From Bugula neritina (taxonomy: Eukaryota > Bryozoa > Gymnolaemata > Cheilostomatida > Bugulidae): a stretch of 64,000 nucleotides of DNA. The notes under the pieces are model-generated. The model saw only the letters and a list, made by a program, of their open reading frames with translations. It had not been told where the DNA came from and ran no database searches. The DNA lies in assembly GCA_964035545.1 (NCBI GenBank), contig OZ037768.1, positions 23,958,819-24,022,818 of the forward strand. Direction: 5' to 3'. The number at the start of each line of letters is the position of its first letter. Position 1 is the first letter of the stretch. A program made the translations under genes and the position numbers. This document shows positions 37,454-59,735 of the stretch, piece by piece.

Positions 37454-39073
37454 CCCCCCCCCGACCTTCTGATAACTCAAGTAGTTTACAAACTACTCAC
37501 CTACTCCTAGTACCTTTGATCGAGTAATTGAAAAACAATTTTCTTTTCTGTAAATATATGTATTTTTTAGTAAATTATTGCATAAAAATTACATATTTCA
37601 AACTTGTATCCATGACCTAAGCAAATCGTTTGACTGTAGTCTGAAAATATTTATATTAGTTGCTGCTCCTTATTTGGAGCCGTTTTTAAAAAATTACTTT
37701 ACAAAGTTATCTAATATTTTATAGGTGAAAATTTACATTTTTTGTCTCTATTTGAGAGTTATCTGTACCATGATCTGGTGAGCAGGTATAGCAACTCCTA
37801 AACATAGTTGGCTCATCTAATTATTATATAAAAATGTAGTTGTTATTATACAATTGTTGTTTCTTATTTATTTCATATTTCAAGCAGGCTTTTCAATTTA
37901 TAGTAAAATCTTTTCATTATAATGACTTGAGACTAGTTGATGTAAAACTGTTTATTCTGTCATTGTTTTAGTTGAACTGAAATATATTCTCCGTTCATTC
38001 CACTTTACTCCATGTTTTGATGTGCTTTAATGAAGGAACCTTTATCTGCATGAAGTAGACAACTTTTCACAAAATATATCTTTAGATTTCCTACACAAAC
38101 CTGATTTCAAATGTTTGTCCTTAACATCTACTATTTTAAATTGTAAATTAAATAGTTGACCTTTAAGAGATTAATTTTAAAATGCTTTCCATTGATCTTG
38201 CTAAGCATACTACCATTAGTTAAAAGGTAAAGTTAAGGTATTTGTGGTGGATAAGAGTTCAAATGAAACCAATCTCGAGAAGTTTATTAGTGGAGCACAC
38301 ACATATTTAATCTATTGGGTTCAAAGATGAATTAATTTGTCCGCAATTTCCATAGAAACAGATTGATTATATTTTAATAACAAGAAGATGGGTAAATAGA
38401 CATCATTTAAAAAGACGTGTGGCACAGCCAGTTAGTCACAAATCACGGCAGCCAAAAGTTTGGTTTGGTAGACTAGCCAAACGCTGCCTGTGTCTGCTTT
38501 GGTAAGGGTGTCTACGAAATCACAAAAGAAACATTACACGATTCTTTACACTATATTGAAAGAAGACAACCCCATACTCCTGGTAGTATGGTAAAAGCAT
38601 TGTTTTAAAAAGGCACTACAAAAATAGGGATACAGCACTTATCATGCACACAGATTATTTGAGCAAATTCAAACTTGAAAGCACAAAATAGCAAAACTTA
38701 GTTACAAAATATGCATCTAGCGAATATATATATGATGATAAAGTATCTACAAAATAGAATTTTGTAGGAATTAACAAGTAAAATATATGGGCAACAATTG
38801 CATGCCGTGATTTGAATCACACCTTTAGAACATAATATTGATAGTGAGGTGGACCCTTGTACATACAATTGTCTAGTGAAAAGTAAATCAGAGATGTGAC
38901 AAATGTTTTGCAAACAAAATCGTCGCTAAGCGGAAAAATTTCTATTAAATACAGAGTTACCTTCCCATAGTAAAGTCTAACAATTACAACTTTTTAATAA
39001 TCTGTTTAAAGAATTTACCATGCCCTTTGGCTTGTTCAGTACATGTCAAGTCTAGCCTAAGTATCTACTCAGC
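37454..39073. other. Convergent intergenic region (3' UTRs of SLC25A1 and tektin)
   Basis: SLC25A1 (+) and the tektin (-) end tail-to-tail here. The sequence is AT-rich with no coding signal and a cytosine run at 37454-37462 just after the stop. No clear AATAAA was assigned for either gene. Confidence 0.5.
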
Positions 39074-39323
39074 CTAACGTACAAGGGGCATGTTGAAGAT
39101 CGGCCCGACATTTCCGTCACTTGGGAAAGTCTTCCTCAAACCCATGCAGGCCTTCGCATCAATAGCCAATGAGTTCTCCTTCACACTGATGTCTGTCTCA
39201 ATCTGTGACTTTGTCTTCATCAGTCTGGCCATCTGTATCTCTGATGCCCTCAGTTTGTCCTTGAGATATCTCACCGATTCTCTAATCTCGTAAACTTCCC
39301 GTGCCAATCTAGAATATTATATG

Positions 39324-39361
<38 letters not shown>

Positions 39362-42300
39362 CTAGCACACAAATTAAGAGCCAATTATAAATTCAATTCT
39401 TCTAAGGTGTGAAGTGGTTATTGACTGAACACAAAAATATTGTGTGTTGTAACTTTCTTTATCTTGGTGTAATTGTGTTATAGTGCTACATTGTAACTGA
39501 GTTAGGTTACAAGGAGATTGTGTTTACCATAGCAACCGGTTGCTATGCACACAACTCTTTAATACACAGACATGAGTTCTGTTTATCGAAATTAGAATAA
39601 GTCTCCAGGAAATTGTCCCTGACAGTCATTAAACTCAAGGGCTGCATATAGTCAGTGTTGTTATGCCTGCTGTGACAGACTTTCAAAAGATCAGCTCATA
39701 TACAAGTATATTAGATTCAATGATAAGGGGCATTGTGTGCGTTGAAGTGGTATTAGTATTAGAAGTGAGATTAGAAATTTTGCTATCACCTCAAATATTT
39801 GCACAAATTTTGGGGTGGAATGTTTATTATAAACAATAGCCTGAGGTCCAGCAACAGCTTGAATATTTTACTTAAATCAGTAGAAAGTTGCATTGAAAAA
39901 TTGAAAATTAATAACTTTTACAAGAATATTACTAACTTTAATACATAATACACCACAGACTGATGTCTTCAGAATATGACCCACTATATAACACATAATA
40001 CACACACACTGATGTCTACAGCTGCCTACTCACCCTTTCATTGGGTGATCTTTACAGATCTCTACATTCAGTCTTTTTGTTCTCTCCTCCAGTCTGGTCT
40101 GAGCCACCTTCATGTACGCCTCCTTGTCGCGGATGGCTTTACGCAGCAACTCAATGTTCCGATCCATGTCCATGATCTCTTGCATCACCTGCAGCAGACA
40201 TCAAGTAATGACTCACAGTCATGTGACCAGCTATAGGCAGTGAGGAACACAGCGGCAGCATTGGTTTACTGTGCCATGCGTATGAAATTGTTTAGATACT
40301 GAGTTTTGAGTATATTTTATTTATAAATATTTTTTTAAAATTATGATGTTTAGATTTTGCATTGAAAGTGACTTTTAAAACAGCAACTTGAAGTTATATC
40401 TGTTTGCAGTACATCAAAATAGTGGACTATAAAGTGACTGTATAACACATATTATGCTGATTGTACTTTAATACAAACCGAAAACATAGTAAGACATATC
40501 ATAATATTATTCTCATAACAAATACAAGAGGAGTTACTTACTCTCTGAAGGTGAGACTGAAGCTTATCTCTAGCATCTGTAGTCTCCCGAATTCTGGTGT
40601 TGAAAGCATTATTCACAGCATTGAACTGGCTCCACATGGCATTGGCACAGGCTCTGAGGCACGCGTCTATCTCGCCCCGTAATCTTTCACTAGCAGCCCT
40701 CTCTCTTTGGGACCTGGCTATGTTGTTCTGAGTGAATTTAATCCAAGAGTATGGAATACTAAGGCTACAAAAGTACAATAAGGCTACAAGAGTGTGGAAT
40801 ACTAAGGCTACAAGAGTGTGGAATACTAAGGCTACAAGAGTGTTGAATACTAAGGCTAAAAGTGTAAGCTTCTCAAACACTAAAACGCTTTGCAACATCT
40901 TTACTAAGTCATCAAACTCAGCTAGAGGGAACAAATTTGCATAGAAATTAAGGCTATGTAGTAACTGCCTCCATTTGAAATTTTCACTGCTGCGTTAGTC
41001 CAGTCTAAGGAGTTTTCTTCTCTCTATCTTAAATCTATCAAGAGACTGATTAGAGTTACCCCCCCCCCCCCCCTATAGACTGCACTAAGCATGTCATCTA
41101 GCCCAGGATTTGTATATAACACCAGCGCATTGTCCCTCTCTATTTATTCACAGAGTTCAATGCATTTACCGCCATATTATTAGTCAAACAAACTAAAACA
41201 AAAGACTGAATGCCCTCCATAACTTTACGAATAAATCTCTTCTGTCGGTATTTATACATTAATTTGAAGTTTAGAACAAGTTTTGAAATAAAGTTAATTG
41301 ATAGGCGGCGTAACAAAACATTTTAGTCTAAAACAAAAAGCATAGTTGTTGATTTAACTGTTCTTTTATTTAAGTTGAGACGGGATTTTGTTGAAGTTTA
41401 TAGAGTGTGTCTGGGGCTATATATAATATAAAGTGAGATGTTAGATATGTACTATACTCTACAGTGCCAGTCAGTGGCTCAAACTAAATACTAATATAAA
41501 TGCTATTACCTGGTTAATGTATAATGTGTTAATGTGTAATGTAATAATGTGTTAATGTGTAATGTAATAATGTGTTAATGTGTAATGAGTCATTGTGTAG
41601 TGAGTTAATGTGTTAATGTGTTAATGTGGTAATGTGTTAATGCAGAAGGTAATGATAGTAAGTCATACAAATGCAACAGTTAAATCCAGGGTGCTGGTAA
41701 TGTGCAATACGCTGTAATGTGAATTAATTGTGTGAAATGCATATTTAGCTTTAGCTCTCTTACGTATTATCTACATTCTCTATTCCAGGATAGTAACCGA
41801 TTCCAACCGAAGAGTTTCTAAGCTGGTGCATCCTGTCGTCAATATTTTGAGCGTGATGTTTGTCCTTGGCATCTTTCTCGCACTCATGGAGAGCGGCTCT
41901 GTTCAATCTAATAATAGATTTAATGTGAGTTTGTAATATATAGTAATGTAATGCACTTAATAGCAATGTAGTGTAATTAGTAATAGTGTAATGTAATTAA
42001 TAGCAATGTAATGTCATTAGTAGTAATGTAACGTAATTAATAGCAATGTAATGCAACGTAATGATAGCTGATATTTAAAATGAAGTTATTGTAACACAAA
42101 AATTAATGACCAACACAAAATATTTAATTTTTAAGAATAATTTAGAACTTTGTTTCATGACGGAGTTATCATTATATATACGAATCTGTAAAAAAGTCTC
42201 TCCTCATTGTTTTGATATTTCGAAGTAATTATTTAATGATTAAAATCAAAATTAAAATAATAATTAATTCAAATCTGTAACTTTTATTGCAACAGATATT

Positions 42301-44544
42301 GAGGCAGCAGTGAGAGAAGCAGCAGCAAGTAAGACGAACGGGGACTCACTTTAGTTGTATGTGAGCTTTCTGTATGCATCTCTTCATCTTTTCTTGACAC
42401 TTCTTGATGACGTCAACTTCCTTTACAAGCTCTTTCTCCACGTCGTCGTGGACCATGTCAATCCCCGTTCTCTTCTCTCGGTGTAGAAGGCACTCCTCAG
42501 CGATGTGGAGCGGATTGGCTGTTGCCATGTACGCCTTCTCCAGCACTCTCTTGTGTTCCTGTGTGGGGAGGATAACTCTTGGATAATATGTATAAACACT
42601 GCTTATTACTTTGCACAGTGTCAAACAGAGCACAGGTTGAATATAAAGTAACAATACTAGATAAAAAGGTTTATCTTTTCAAAAAGCGTTAAACTTTGTT
42701 TATAACCGGGAGATATAAAATATTACATAAGAAAACAATCATATTCAAGTAGCCTTTCCTGTTAACTTTGTACTAGACTTAATTATCAAGCTTGTGAACC
42801 ATTTTCTATTTTAAAAAATATTTTTGTGTCATGATTGAAGCAGCCATATTTGAAGCAAGCTACATCTCTGTTACATTGAACTCTATTTGAACATGTCAAT
42901 CAAGGGTAGCATGGCAGCAGACAGAGTAAATAGAGATCAAGTTTTATATGTACAAAATTTGAGTCTTAATAAACAGACGTTTTTGTTTCATACAAACACC
43001 TTACAAATGAAACGTTATACTTATAAACCAAACCAACACATGTGTTGAATGTTTGTTTATTATACATTGCAATAAATACACAACATAAGATAAATATTTT
43101 ATTTGTACATATCACTACACACTGTTGTCATGGAAAGCCATGTTTGCTAAATGTTAAAACTATTTTCTTAAAACATTTTAAGCAAACATTTAGTAACTTG
43201 AAACATAGTGGCATCTTGTATACTGTTGGTATATTTAGTAAGATGCAATTCTCCTGTAAAGAAATTGCATGGTGTTTGCATAGCAACGCATGACTTCTAA
43301 ACTGAAAGTATTGATTGTAAATTATAAGATGATTTAGTTGACTATTGTAGCCAGTAATTCAATAATGAAACCCACACGAAGACGGGGGAGGGGGGGAGGG
43401 GTAGACTGATATCTTCCCTAAAACTCTTGGAGTTGAGTCTTGGTATAAGTGACAAATCACCACTCGGCTAACTCCCAATTGACTAATCAGCATTCACCAA
43501 ACAAACTCACCTGCAGATTCTCCGTCTCATTCTCCATGGCTCTGATCTCGTTGATCAGCTCCTGCTTCCAGAAGTGAATATCGTCTCTCCTGTTGGCCAG
43601 TTTTCTTGTGTTCTCGGCTTGCCTCCTTCTGGTTCGGTCGTCTGTTTCCTGTTTCCAAAATGGAGGGAAATTAATTATTCATCATACCTGAAGTTAGAGT
43701 GAGTAACTCCAACAAATAAGAACTTCTACAGTTTCCCTAATAAAATGTATCATAGTGATTTTTCAATGACTCACATATGAGTCACAGTTAGATGGAGTGG
43801 ATGTTCAACATAAATTTGGCAGAGTTTAGAAATTTTTTGGACTCTTTGCTTTTCTCACAATTACTAGATTATGTTTAGGTATCAAAACACAAATTTTTAC
43901 ACTCCTTACTGTATATATATGCTATACGCACCCCCTATATATCTCCCCTGTATACACTCCTTTCTACTGAGTGAATTCAACACAGTTTCTCACCTTCACG
44001 GCTCTCCAAGCATCAGCTCTGAGATTATTAGCCTGAGCTCTCTCCCTGTCTGACAGCATGTAGTGGGCCTTGTTGCTGTTGGACCAATCATTGTCAGAGA
44101 ACCTAGCATACACCATGTTCCTGCAACAACAAAAAAACACTTCTTTATACAGTCCAGGCTAACAGGTGGTTGACATTGATCTCAAGGTTAGTTGTGGGTG
44201 AAAGTGAAACTACTGCATCGAAATTCAGTTTTTGTAAAGCAAATTTCTGCAAGCGATACATGATAGAGAAATGCAATGATCTATAAAATATTGCACATTA
44301 TATAGCATCTAACTTTGCAGGAGTGTATAGTACAAACCTTGCAGGGGGTTATAATACCTGACTTTGCAGGAGTGTATAGTACAAACCTGGCAGGGTTGTA
44401 GACGTTTCTAGCATGACTAATGTCAACTGTAACTCCATCCTTGAGGGCTGAGAACTTTGGTGAAGGAGCTTTGATGTAGCTGGGAGAAGGAGATCTCATG
44501 GAGAGGTTAGCTACGGGGGAGATAGATTGGTATGCCACAGCCAT
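39074..44544 (-). CDS. TEKT3: Tektin, tektin-3/5 type
   Basis: Eight exons: 44387-44544, 43994-44120, 43511-43648, 42350-42558, 41764-41907, 40542-40764, 40034-40188 and 39074-39308, totalling 1389 nt, or 462 residues (human TEKT3 is 490). Tektins are coiled-coil filament proteins inside ciliary and flagellar doublet microtubules. Blocks typical of TEKT3/5 are [73 protein letters not shown] and [14 protein letters not shown]. The hallmark nonapeptide RPNVELCRD is changed to RLNVEICKD. The N-terminal ~55 residues (Ser/Pro-rich) are lineage-specific. Assignment to TEKT3 rather than TEKT5 is by resemblance from memory. Exons 1 and 6 have splice-junction repeats beside them. Confidence 0.92.
39329..39361. 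repeat. (TA)n microsatellite
   Basis: About 32 bp of TA dinucleotide just upstream, on the minus strand, of the last tektin exon. Confidence 0.93.
40764..40865 (-). repeat. 24-bp minisatellite repeating the tektin exon 6 acceptor
   Basis: On the minus strand the real junction is TTTTGTAG|CCTTAGTATTCC. Upstream lie four further TAG|CCTTA junction copies in 24-bp units (CTCTTGTAG|CCTTAGTATTC), the last spacing shortened to 19 bp. Acceptor and first exon bases are both repeated; the 19-bp step puts upstream acceptors out of frame. Confidence 0.85.
41510..41642. repeat. TAATGTGTTAATGTGTAATG repeat
   Basis: Tandem 9-11-bp units lie in the tektin intron between exons 5 and 6. A related TAATGTAATTAATAGCAATG array occurs on the other side of exon 5 at about 41940-42065. 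Confidence 0.8.
44318..44395 (-). repeat. Duplicated tektin exon 1 donor
   Basis: On the minus strand the exon end CCCTGCCAG|GTTTGTACTATACACTCC is followed by a second copy, CCCTGCAAGGTTTGTAC..., and a third partial unit containing CTCCTGCAAAGT. The duplicated block spans the 5' splice site. Confidence 0.8.
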
Positions 44545-45329
44545 GTTCGGTTGTATGCAGGTACTTAGTCTATATTAGTGAGTTGACTAAAACATATTAG
44601 GGCAGATATTCATTCTACTAATAAATGTAACGTGAATCTGCTTAGCAATGTTATTGTATGCCCAGTATTACATCATCTAATAATATGCTTTGTTTTATTC
44701 TACAGAAAACAGAAAGTTGGTGTAAAAGATTTTTAGTGCTGCTCAATACACAGTTTATTTATGTTGAAATATTTATGAGTCACCCATATTAAGGTCAAAG
44801 GTGAAACTTTTCTTTAGAAATAAAAGATAGTTTTGGCTTCAAAAGGTTCATTTAGACAGGTAATGTCCAGGTAGGTTAGTTAAAGGTAGGTGTGTGTACA
44901 GAGTGTAAGTTTACTAATGATTGCCCAGTAGTTATGTTTCTTCATCTAAAAACTAATTTATTAAACTCTCTAGTTTGACAGAATCTCTGTTACGGCCAGA
45001 CAAGCTTAGTTGATTTTAAATGAAGTTTTCAGGTACAGGAAGTGTATGAATACGTAATATGAAAATACAATAGAATTATGGGAAGTCTATTAATACGTAA
45101 TACAAATATACAGTATATTTACAGCTGCTAGACTTTTTAAAGATCTGTTTTGAAAGATCAATAAAATGTCAATTTTAAAGGCATATGAAGGGCAGAAATA
45201 GAGGAAACGGTTTTGAATGAAAGAGTGGGTTGGTGATGGAAAGGAAAGACGTGTTATAGAAAACTAATCGATTTTAACAGCCGGAGTGGGAATAATTAAA
45301 AATATAATCATTATGAACCATCATAGACA

Positions 45330-45505
45330 TGTTATATAATATAGCATAGACATGTTATATAATACAGTATATACACGTTAGAGAATATAATACATACATG
45401 GTATAGAATATAATACATACATGGTATAGAATATAATACATACATGGTATAGAATATAATACATACATGGTATAGAATATAATACATACATGGTATAGAA
45501 TATAT
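45330..45505. repeat. 23-bp minisatellite (ATACATACATGGTATAGAAT)
   Basis: Five near-identical 23-bp units plus diverged flanks lie upstream of the tektin start codon. Confidence 0.88.
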
Positions 45506-46110
45506 TATATATATAATATATATTATAGAATACAGTATAGAATTCTCAGTCACGGTACATTAAAGTAAATTGCTCAAGGAGATATCAAGGGATAATTGCA
45601 CCAGTGTGTGTGGAAAGTCTATGATTGATATTATTCTTTAGGGAGTATGAAAAGTTCACATTTTATAATTCACAGGATTGTTAAGAGATGATTGGTGTCT
45701 GGAGTTTAATTGTGCCCATAAAATATCGATACTTGCTAAAGTTCATCTGTACTAATAAAATATCAATTCTACATTGATGAGACGCAAAGTACTGTTTAAT
45801 CTACTAGAATGGTTTATATAATTCAATGAAGTTGGTTTATAATTATTTCTCACACTTGAGACAATGGGTTGGTGAATGCAACAAATAGCATGAAACAGTA
45901 ATAAATTTAGAGTAAAATAGTACCTAATTAAAAAGCAGCAAGTTTTTGGTTGCTAAGGACTCTTTCCTTCTCTAAAACAACCTTCGCTTCATAAAATGTT
46001 GAGTTTAAAGCCTAAAATTTGAATTTCTTTCAAAGTAACTGAACTGATGAAGTTTAAAGTACTACATTAAAATAATACTGTAAGAAAGAGAAGATAGCAC
46101 CTGGTCTTAC

Positions 46111-46200
46111 CTGTCACAATCTGTAGCTAATGTCTACTTTCACAGCAGAATCTGGAGGTGGGCAATGAAACTGCACTCGACCGTCGTCTAGCAGATTTGC
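46111..46200 (-). other. TEKT3: Possible noncoding first exon of the tektin gene
   Basis: A near-perfect donor ACAG|GTAAGA ends a less AT-rich stretch about 1.6 kb upstream of the tektin ATG, and a candidate acceptor lies shortly before the ATG. This is only a splice-site argument; no transcript evidence is available. Confidence 0.3.
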
Positions 46201-47049
46201 ATATGTAAATATATCAGCCAATAGGAAACAAGAGTCGTATTGTATTTTAATAACAACTAATCTATGCAACTTAAGAGATTTAGGCAAAGGTTGATTAAAC
46301 TTAGCCTAGTTGTTTTAATATTTATATTTAGATTTCAATGGGTGCTCAGGTTTAGCCTCCCAGTACGCTTGATTTTGTGGTTTTAGGTCTAAGGTATTTT
46401 ATGTAATATACCTATTACATGATTACATTGTAAATAAAGACCTAATTGTAATGACAAGGTATATAGCACACAAAATAGACCAGTAGATCAATATTATGCG
46501 ATTTAACTTACAATAGAAATACTAATAAAGAAATACAAATGCTTTACACAGACTATGAACAGTGACTCTCTTAATTCTTTTGTGTTAAATTAAAAGCTTA
46601 GGTTATCAATACCAGAATTACTGTATTAATTATTATAGAATAATGCAGTTATTCAATGTCTTACTTTCTCACTTTTTAGCAAATAAGTTCATTTAACCTT
46701 GGCTTAATTATTTCCATATTTTAGTCTAAGAAATAACCAGAGAGTTACTACCTATTAAACTCAGCCTGTGAATCTTTTATTAAGTAACAAATTTTTATAG
46801 ACTAAGATACTTTTCCTAAGGGTTACTCATAGAAAATAATTCTGCAATCGGTTATCAAATAAAAAATTGTAAACAAATGGCATTTTATTAACTTTAATTA
46901 AATAAAATAATTAAAGAACTTGGGCAATGTCTCCACTACTGCTCCTAAGTTATTTTAACATCAATTTGAATTATTATTATGGTACAACTATGATGAGTTT
47001 AAACCACTGTTTACTAGTAAAACTTTGAGCTGAACGGTTTTCCCTCTAC

Positions 47050-47155
47050 AGTTACTAGTAGTAGTATTAGTGGTAGTAATAGTGTTGGTGGTAGTAGTAG
47101 TAGTGGTAGTGGTATTAGTAGTAGTAGTATTAGTAGTAGTGGTATTAGTAGTGCA
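47050..47155. repeat. TAG trinucleotide array
   Basis: (TAG)n with TGG and TAT interruptions, of the same type as at 4135, 33165 and 58885. Confidence 0.88.
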
Positions 47156-47842
47156 ACTGGTCAGGGTACATTTATATTCATTGGAGTCGTAATCTATATA
47201 GTTTACCTGCCAACAAAGTTCCCTATTAGTTTACATGTTTACAGAAGTTGCTGCTGTAATTTACTCAGTCAACTGTCTTATATAACCTGCTATTGTAATG
47301 CCATTGTTGAGACTGCTGCAGTGAATTGTTAACATACCAAACTGAAATAGTAGCAATGCTTATAGACATTGCTGTGTTGTATCGCAGATATACTCATTGC
47401 GGCTGTTTTAGTGAAAGTATGGGACTCAATCTCTTAGATGCTTCTAGAATCATCTTGGCAAAAGCTAGAGTCTTAAGAAAGCTGTCTTTTTATATATCAA
47501 CATGACATCTTTATGGAAAGGCTATTAATTATGCCAGAAAGCCGAAAAGGAGGTGTGCTTCATTTACTAAACAAATTGTTGATTTGCAAAGATCTCACCT
47601 CTGAAAGTCATTGTTTTACTAAAAATTGCAATGGAGTTGCACAGGGAGGACTTAAACAGAGCAGTCAGTCAGCTGTAACCGGTTATTAGGAAAATGAATA
47701 GAACTTCATTTTTTAGTAAAGACTAGCATAAAAGACTGAGAAAAATACTTCATAGTCAAAAAAGGAGAAATAACTTTAAGATTTCCCCTTCTTGCTATAC
47801 AATAGTTATATATCTGCTGATGTATGATAAAACATGTAAATG

Positions 47843-47844
<2 letters not shown>

Positions 47845-47935
<91 letters not shown>
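47845..47935. repeat. (TA)n microsatellite, ~90 bp
   Basis: Uninterrupted AT dinucleotide run. The Tyr-Ile open frame across it is an artefact. Confidence 0.96.
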
Positions 47936-47936
<1 letters not shown>

Positions 47937-48852
47937 TGTAACTCTAAGATGGGTCATAAGCAGATAGTCAAGTTTTGAGGGAACCATGTTAATAATTGCC
48001 CATAGAGAAGATAACTAACAGTAGAGATAAAGTAACAGCTGAATATTGTACCTTAGACTTTATTTCTAATTACTTGTTCGCAAAAAGTTCCTGGAAATTC
48101 CGATTGACAAGAGTTAGATTAAAGTAGTAAATAAATAACATCATAAATACAATTGTTAGCTGGGTCAGCATACACCGTTAGTCAATAGTATAATAATATC
48201 AATGAAAATAATAACAATCAGCTATCCAAGTATATTATTATAGTATAAGTGCAAAGGGCATGCAACTCCCTGGAAATATTATTTAGTACACGTGGTTTGG
48301 CAACTACCTCGGTGCTCTCGGCTTCCAGAGGTACAGAAAGCACACTATGTCGCCATTTGTAAACATAAGAACCACAAGGTACAGAAATCAGCTGGAATGC
48401 AGCTTCAGAGAGTGCTGACGCAAAGGAGGCAGCATTAGAGAAGTTGGCAGCACGTGTGAAGGAAAACACACAAACAGTGAGAAATACAACAGGGATGAGT
48501 ACTAGCTAGTGAGCTAACAGGCTGCATCTATATAATATATATATCAGTATAATAAAATATATAACTATTGATCCTGGTGATTGGGTGATGGCATAAGTTT
48601 TATGATTTTAGTGATTATAGTCCGCAGTGACGGATTATATGGGGGAGGGGGTGAGCCTCTATTAGTGAATAACTGTCAGTATTAGATGAGTCACCATGTT
48701 GCCATGACAACAAATGTCGTCTGCTGAGTCATTTGGCATAAGTGACTGGAGTCCAGTTATGGTGAGTCACTGTGAGAGACTGTCACTGCGAGTCACTGCA
48801 AGTCACTGTTACAGAGTCACTGCGAGTGGCTGTAAATCACTGTGAGTGTTAG

Positions 48853-57353
<8,501 letters not shown>

Positions 57354-58884
57354 CCTGTAGTCTGTCTGTCCGTCTGTCTGTTGCTAATTAGAGATCAAGT
57401 TGTTTCCTGATTACTCCAAAGTCATACGAGAGAGGATACACTACTTAGAGCCACTTCTCAATACAGTCAAGTACTGTTAGGGACTCCTTATATCTTCTAC
57501 AAGGCATGAAAGGAATAACTATAATCACTAATCAATAGCTGCATACATGAGAGGGCATACAAGGGGTTGTCCCCCCCCCCAGAGGGCAGCCACCCCAGAG
57601 GGACACGCAAGAGTGTAAATAATATAATATAGTATATAATATGCAGGCATAATACCATGTAAAATATGATGAAAATATCTTTTTGCCTCATGGGGTGTAT
57701 TGAGCCTCACAACACATAAATATGTATCTTTATAGCAATTTTGTTACTATGGTCAAAGATTGTGACCTGCTAAGAGGTGATTTTATATAAAATCATGAAA
57801 CCGGTCCTTATTGCGGAGGGAGAGGTCCTTCACCTTTGGGAGCTGGTGGCAGAGGAAGGGGCCAGATATTATCCAATAAGAAAGCTCTATCTCATTTACT
57901 GCATGAACTATGTCAGTCCCTACCTTTTAGGCTTACAACATGTGAAATATTTCTACCATGTTTCAGTTGAAAGTTGATATGAAACACACCTGAATATAGA
58001 GTTGTTGTGACAGCAAGACTAATATTTAGTATACAACTTCATTACTTGTAACTTATTCACCCAGAGGGTGAGTTTAGCATATATTCTTTGCAGAAAGAAT
58101 TTTTTTATAGTTCTGGTAATAGAATAAAATACCAAATGAGATTGAAAGGCTGCTGTCTGATCAAATGTTATTGTACAGATGTGAAATAAATTAAGAGTAA
58201 TTATTTCTAATATTAGTAGTAGAGTAGCCAATAGTGCAGTGTGACCACAACTATTAACAGATAGAGGAAGGGGAGTTAGACATTAGCACACCCCCCCCTC
58301 TCAAAGTGGGCTTCTAGTCACTGGTAATTGTGTTCCCACGGCACAGTGATAGTGAAGTACCCATTTATTGCCATAATTACATAGACACAGAGTAAAGTAG
58401 CCAGTAACTGCAGGGCCTCAGGCTACCAACGCAAACATGTTTTCTAACAAGTTGTAACTTCGAGAGTTGAATAACTTTCCCATGAATCATTGGCAGCGTT
58501 GAAACTGACTTATTGCATATTTATGTGGCACTTAGGTGCAAAGAGTAACATTCAAACCTGCAGTTTTAGCTTTGACAACTTTGTGAAGTATTATATACCC
58601 CTCCCATCTTGAGAGAAGTTAGCGGTGAAGAGCACAGTCTACCTAGTTGTGTACAGTGTACAGGTATACAGTGTACAGGTATACAGTATAGAGGTACACA
58701 CCATACACAGGTATATTATTACGCAACACACAGCAGGACTGCAGTATATAATTATACACTCATCACAGTTACTAAGTCCCTCATGATAATATCTTAGAGA
58801 ATATCTCCTTCTACCATCAGCTGGTCCAAAAGTGTTTTTTATACAACATGATGATACAGGCAGCGATGACTTATGCCAACTTTC

Positions 58885-59045
58885 ACTACTACTACTAGTA
58901 CTAGTAGTAGTATTAGTATTAGTAGTAGTAGTAGTAGTAGTAGTGAAAGTACTACTACTACTACTACTACTGCTACTACTACTAGTACTGCTACTATTAC
59001 TACTACTATTACTACTGCTACTATTACTACTATTACTAATACTAT

Positions 59046-59076
<31 letters not shown>

Positions 59077-59205
59077 GCTACTATTACTAATACTACTACT
59101 ACTAGTACTACTACTATTACTACTACTACTATTACTACTGCTACTAATACTACTACTATTACTACTACTACTAGTACTAACACTAATACTACTATTAGTA
59201 CTATC
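58885..59205. repeat. TAC/TAG trinucleotide array, ~320 bp
   Basis: (TAC)n and (TAG)n with many ACTAGT or ATTAGT phase changes, giving long poly-Leu, poly-Val and poly-Thr frames that are artefacts. The (TAG)8-like block next to (TAC)n is self-complementary. Confidence 0.93.
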
Positions 59206-59589
59206 TCTAGAAAAGCCACACCCACTGTCATGGAAGATGTCATCTAGGTCAGGGAAGGTAGTAAATTAATACCTGAGATAATGTGACTGTAACAAAGGAC
59301 TTATTGTTGGGGCATTCCTTCACTTAGAAGTTACAATAGTTTTGTTCTATTCATAAACACAGGAGCTGAGAGTGGTAGCTGTATAATCATTATAGTGTAT
59401 AATGAGGTAGGCGTTTATATTACAGGTATAAGATGGGGGTACCCAGGAAATCAGCCACACATAACAGCATACTAACTAATTTAGTCACCACCTCACCATC
59501 TCATCATTATGTCCTCTCTCTCTCTCTCTCTATATCTAGTGATGCCATTTACCTATTAGGTCAGCTAAAACTCATGCTAAAAGCATGGT

Positions 59590-59735
59590 ACAGGCCAGAA
59601 GCCAACAATATGGTACCGGACCAGAGGGCCAACAATGTATGTAGCTATAGTACCGGACCAGAGGGCCAACAATATATGTAGCTATAGTACCGGACCAGAG
59701 GGCCAACAATATATGTAGCTATAGTACCGGACCAA
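59590..59735. repeat. 37-bp minisatellite (GTACCGGACCAGAGGGCCAA)
   Basis: Four copies of a ~37-bp unit, more GC-rich than its surroundings. Confidence 0.88.

Larger units (their letters stand above)
44545..48852. other. Region between tektin 5' end and PACSIN 3' end
   Basis: No coding gene is seen. It contains a candidate tektin 5' UTR exon ending at 46111, several simple repeats, and the presumed PACSIN 3' UTR on its right side (a minus-strand AATAAA lies near 48059). The open frame at 48218-48469 (-) shows no recognisable domain. Confidence 0.45.

Noticed and set aside
48218-48469. 83-residue minus-strand frame downstream of the PACSIN stop
   Set aside because: No domain recognised and it does not join the SH3 exon in frame; more likely 3' UTR.
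58832-59269. Poly-Leu, poly-Val and poly-Thr frames
   Set aside because: Trinucleotide repeat read in different frames.
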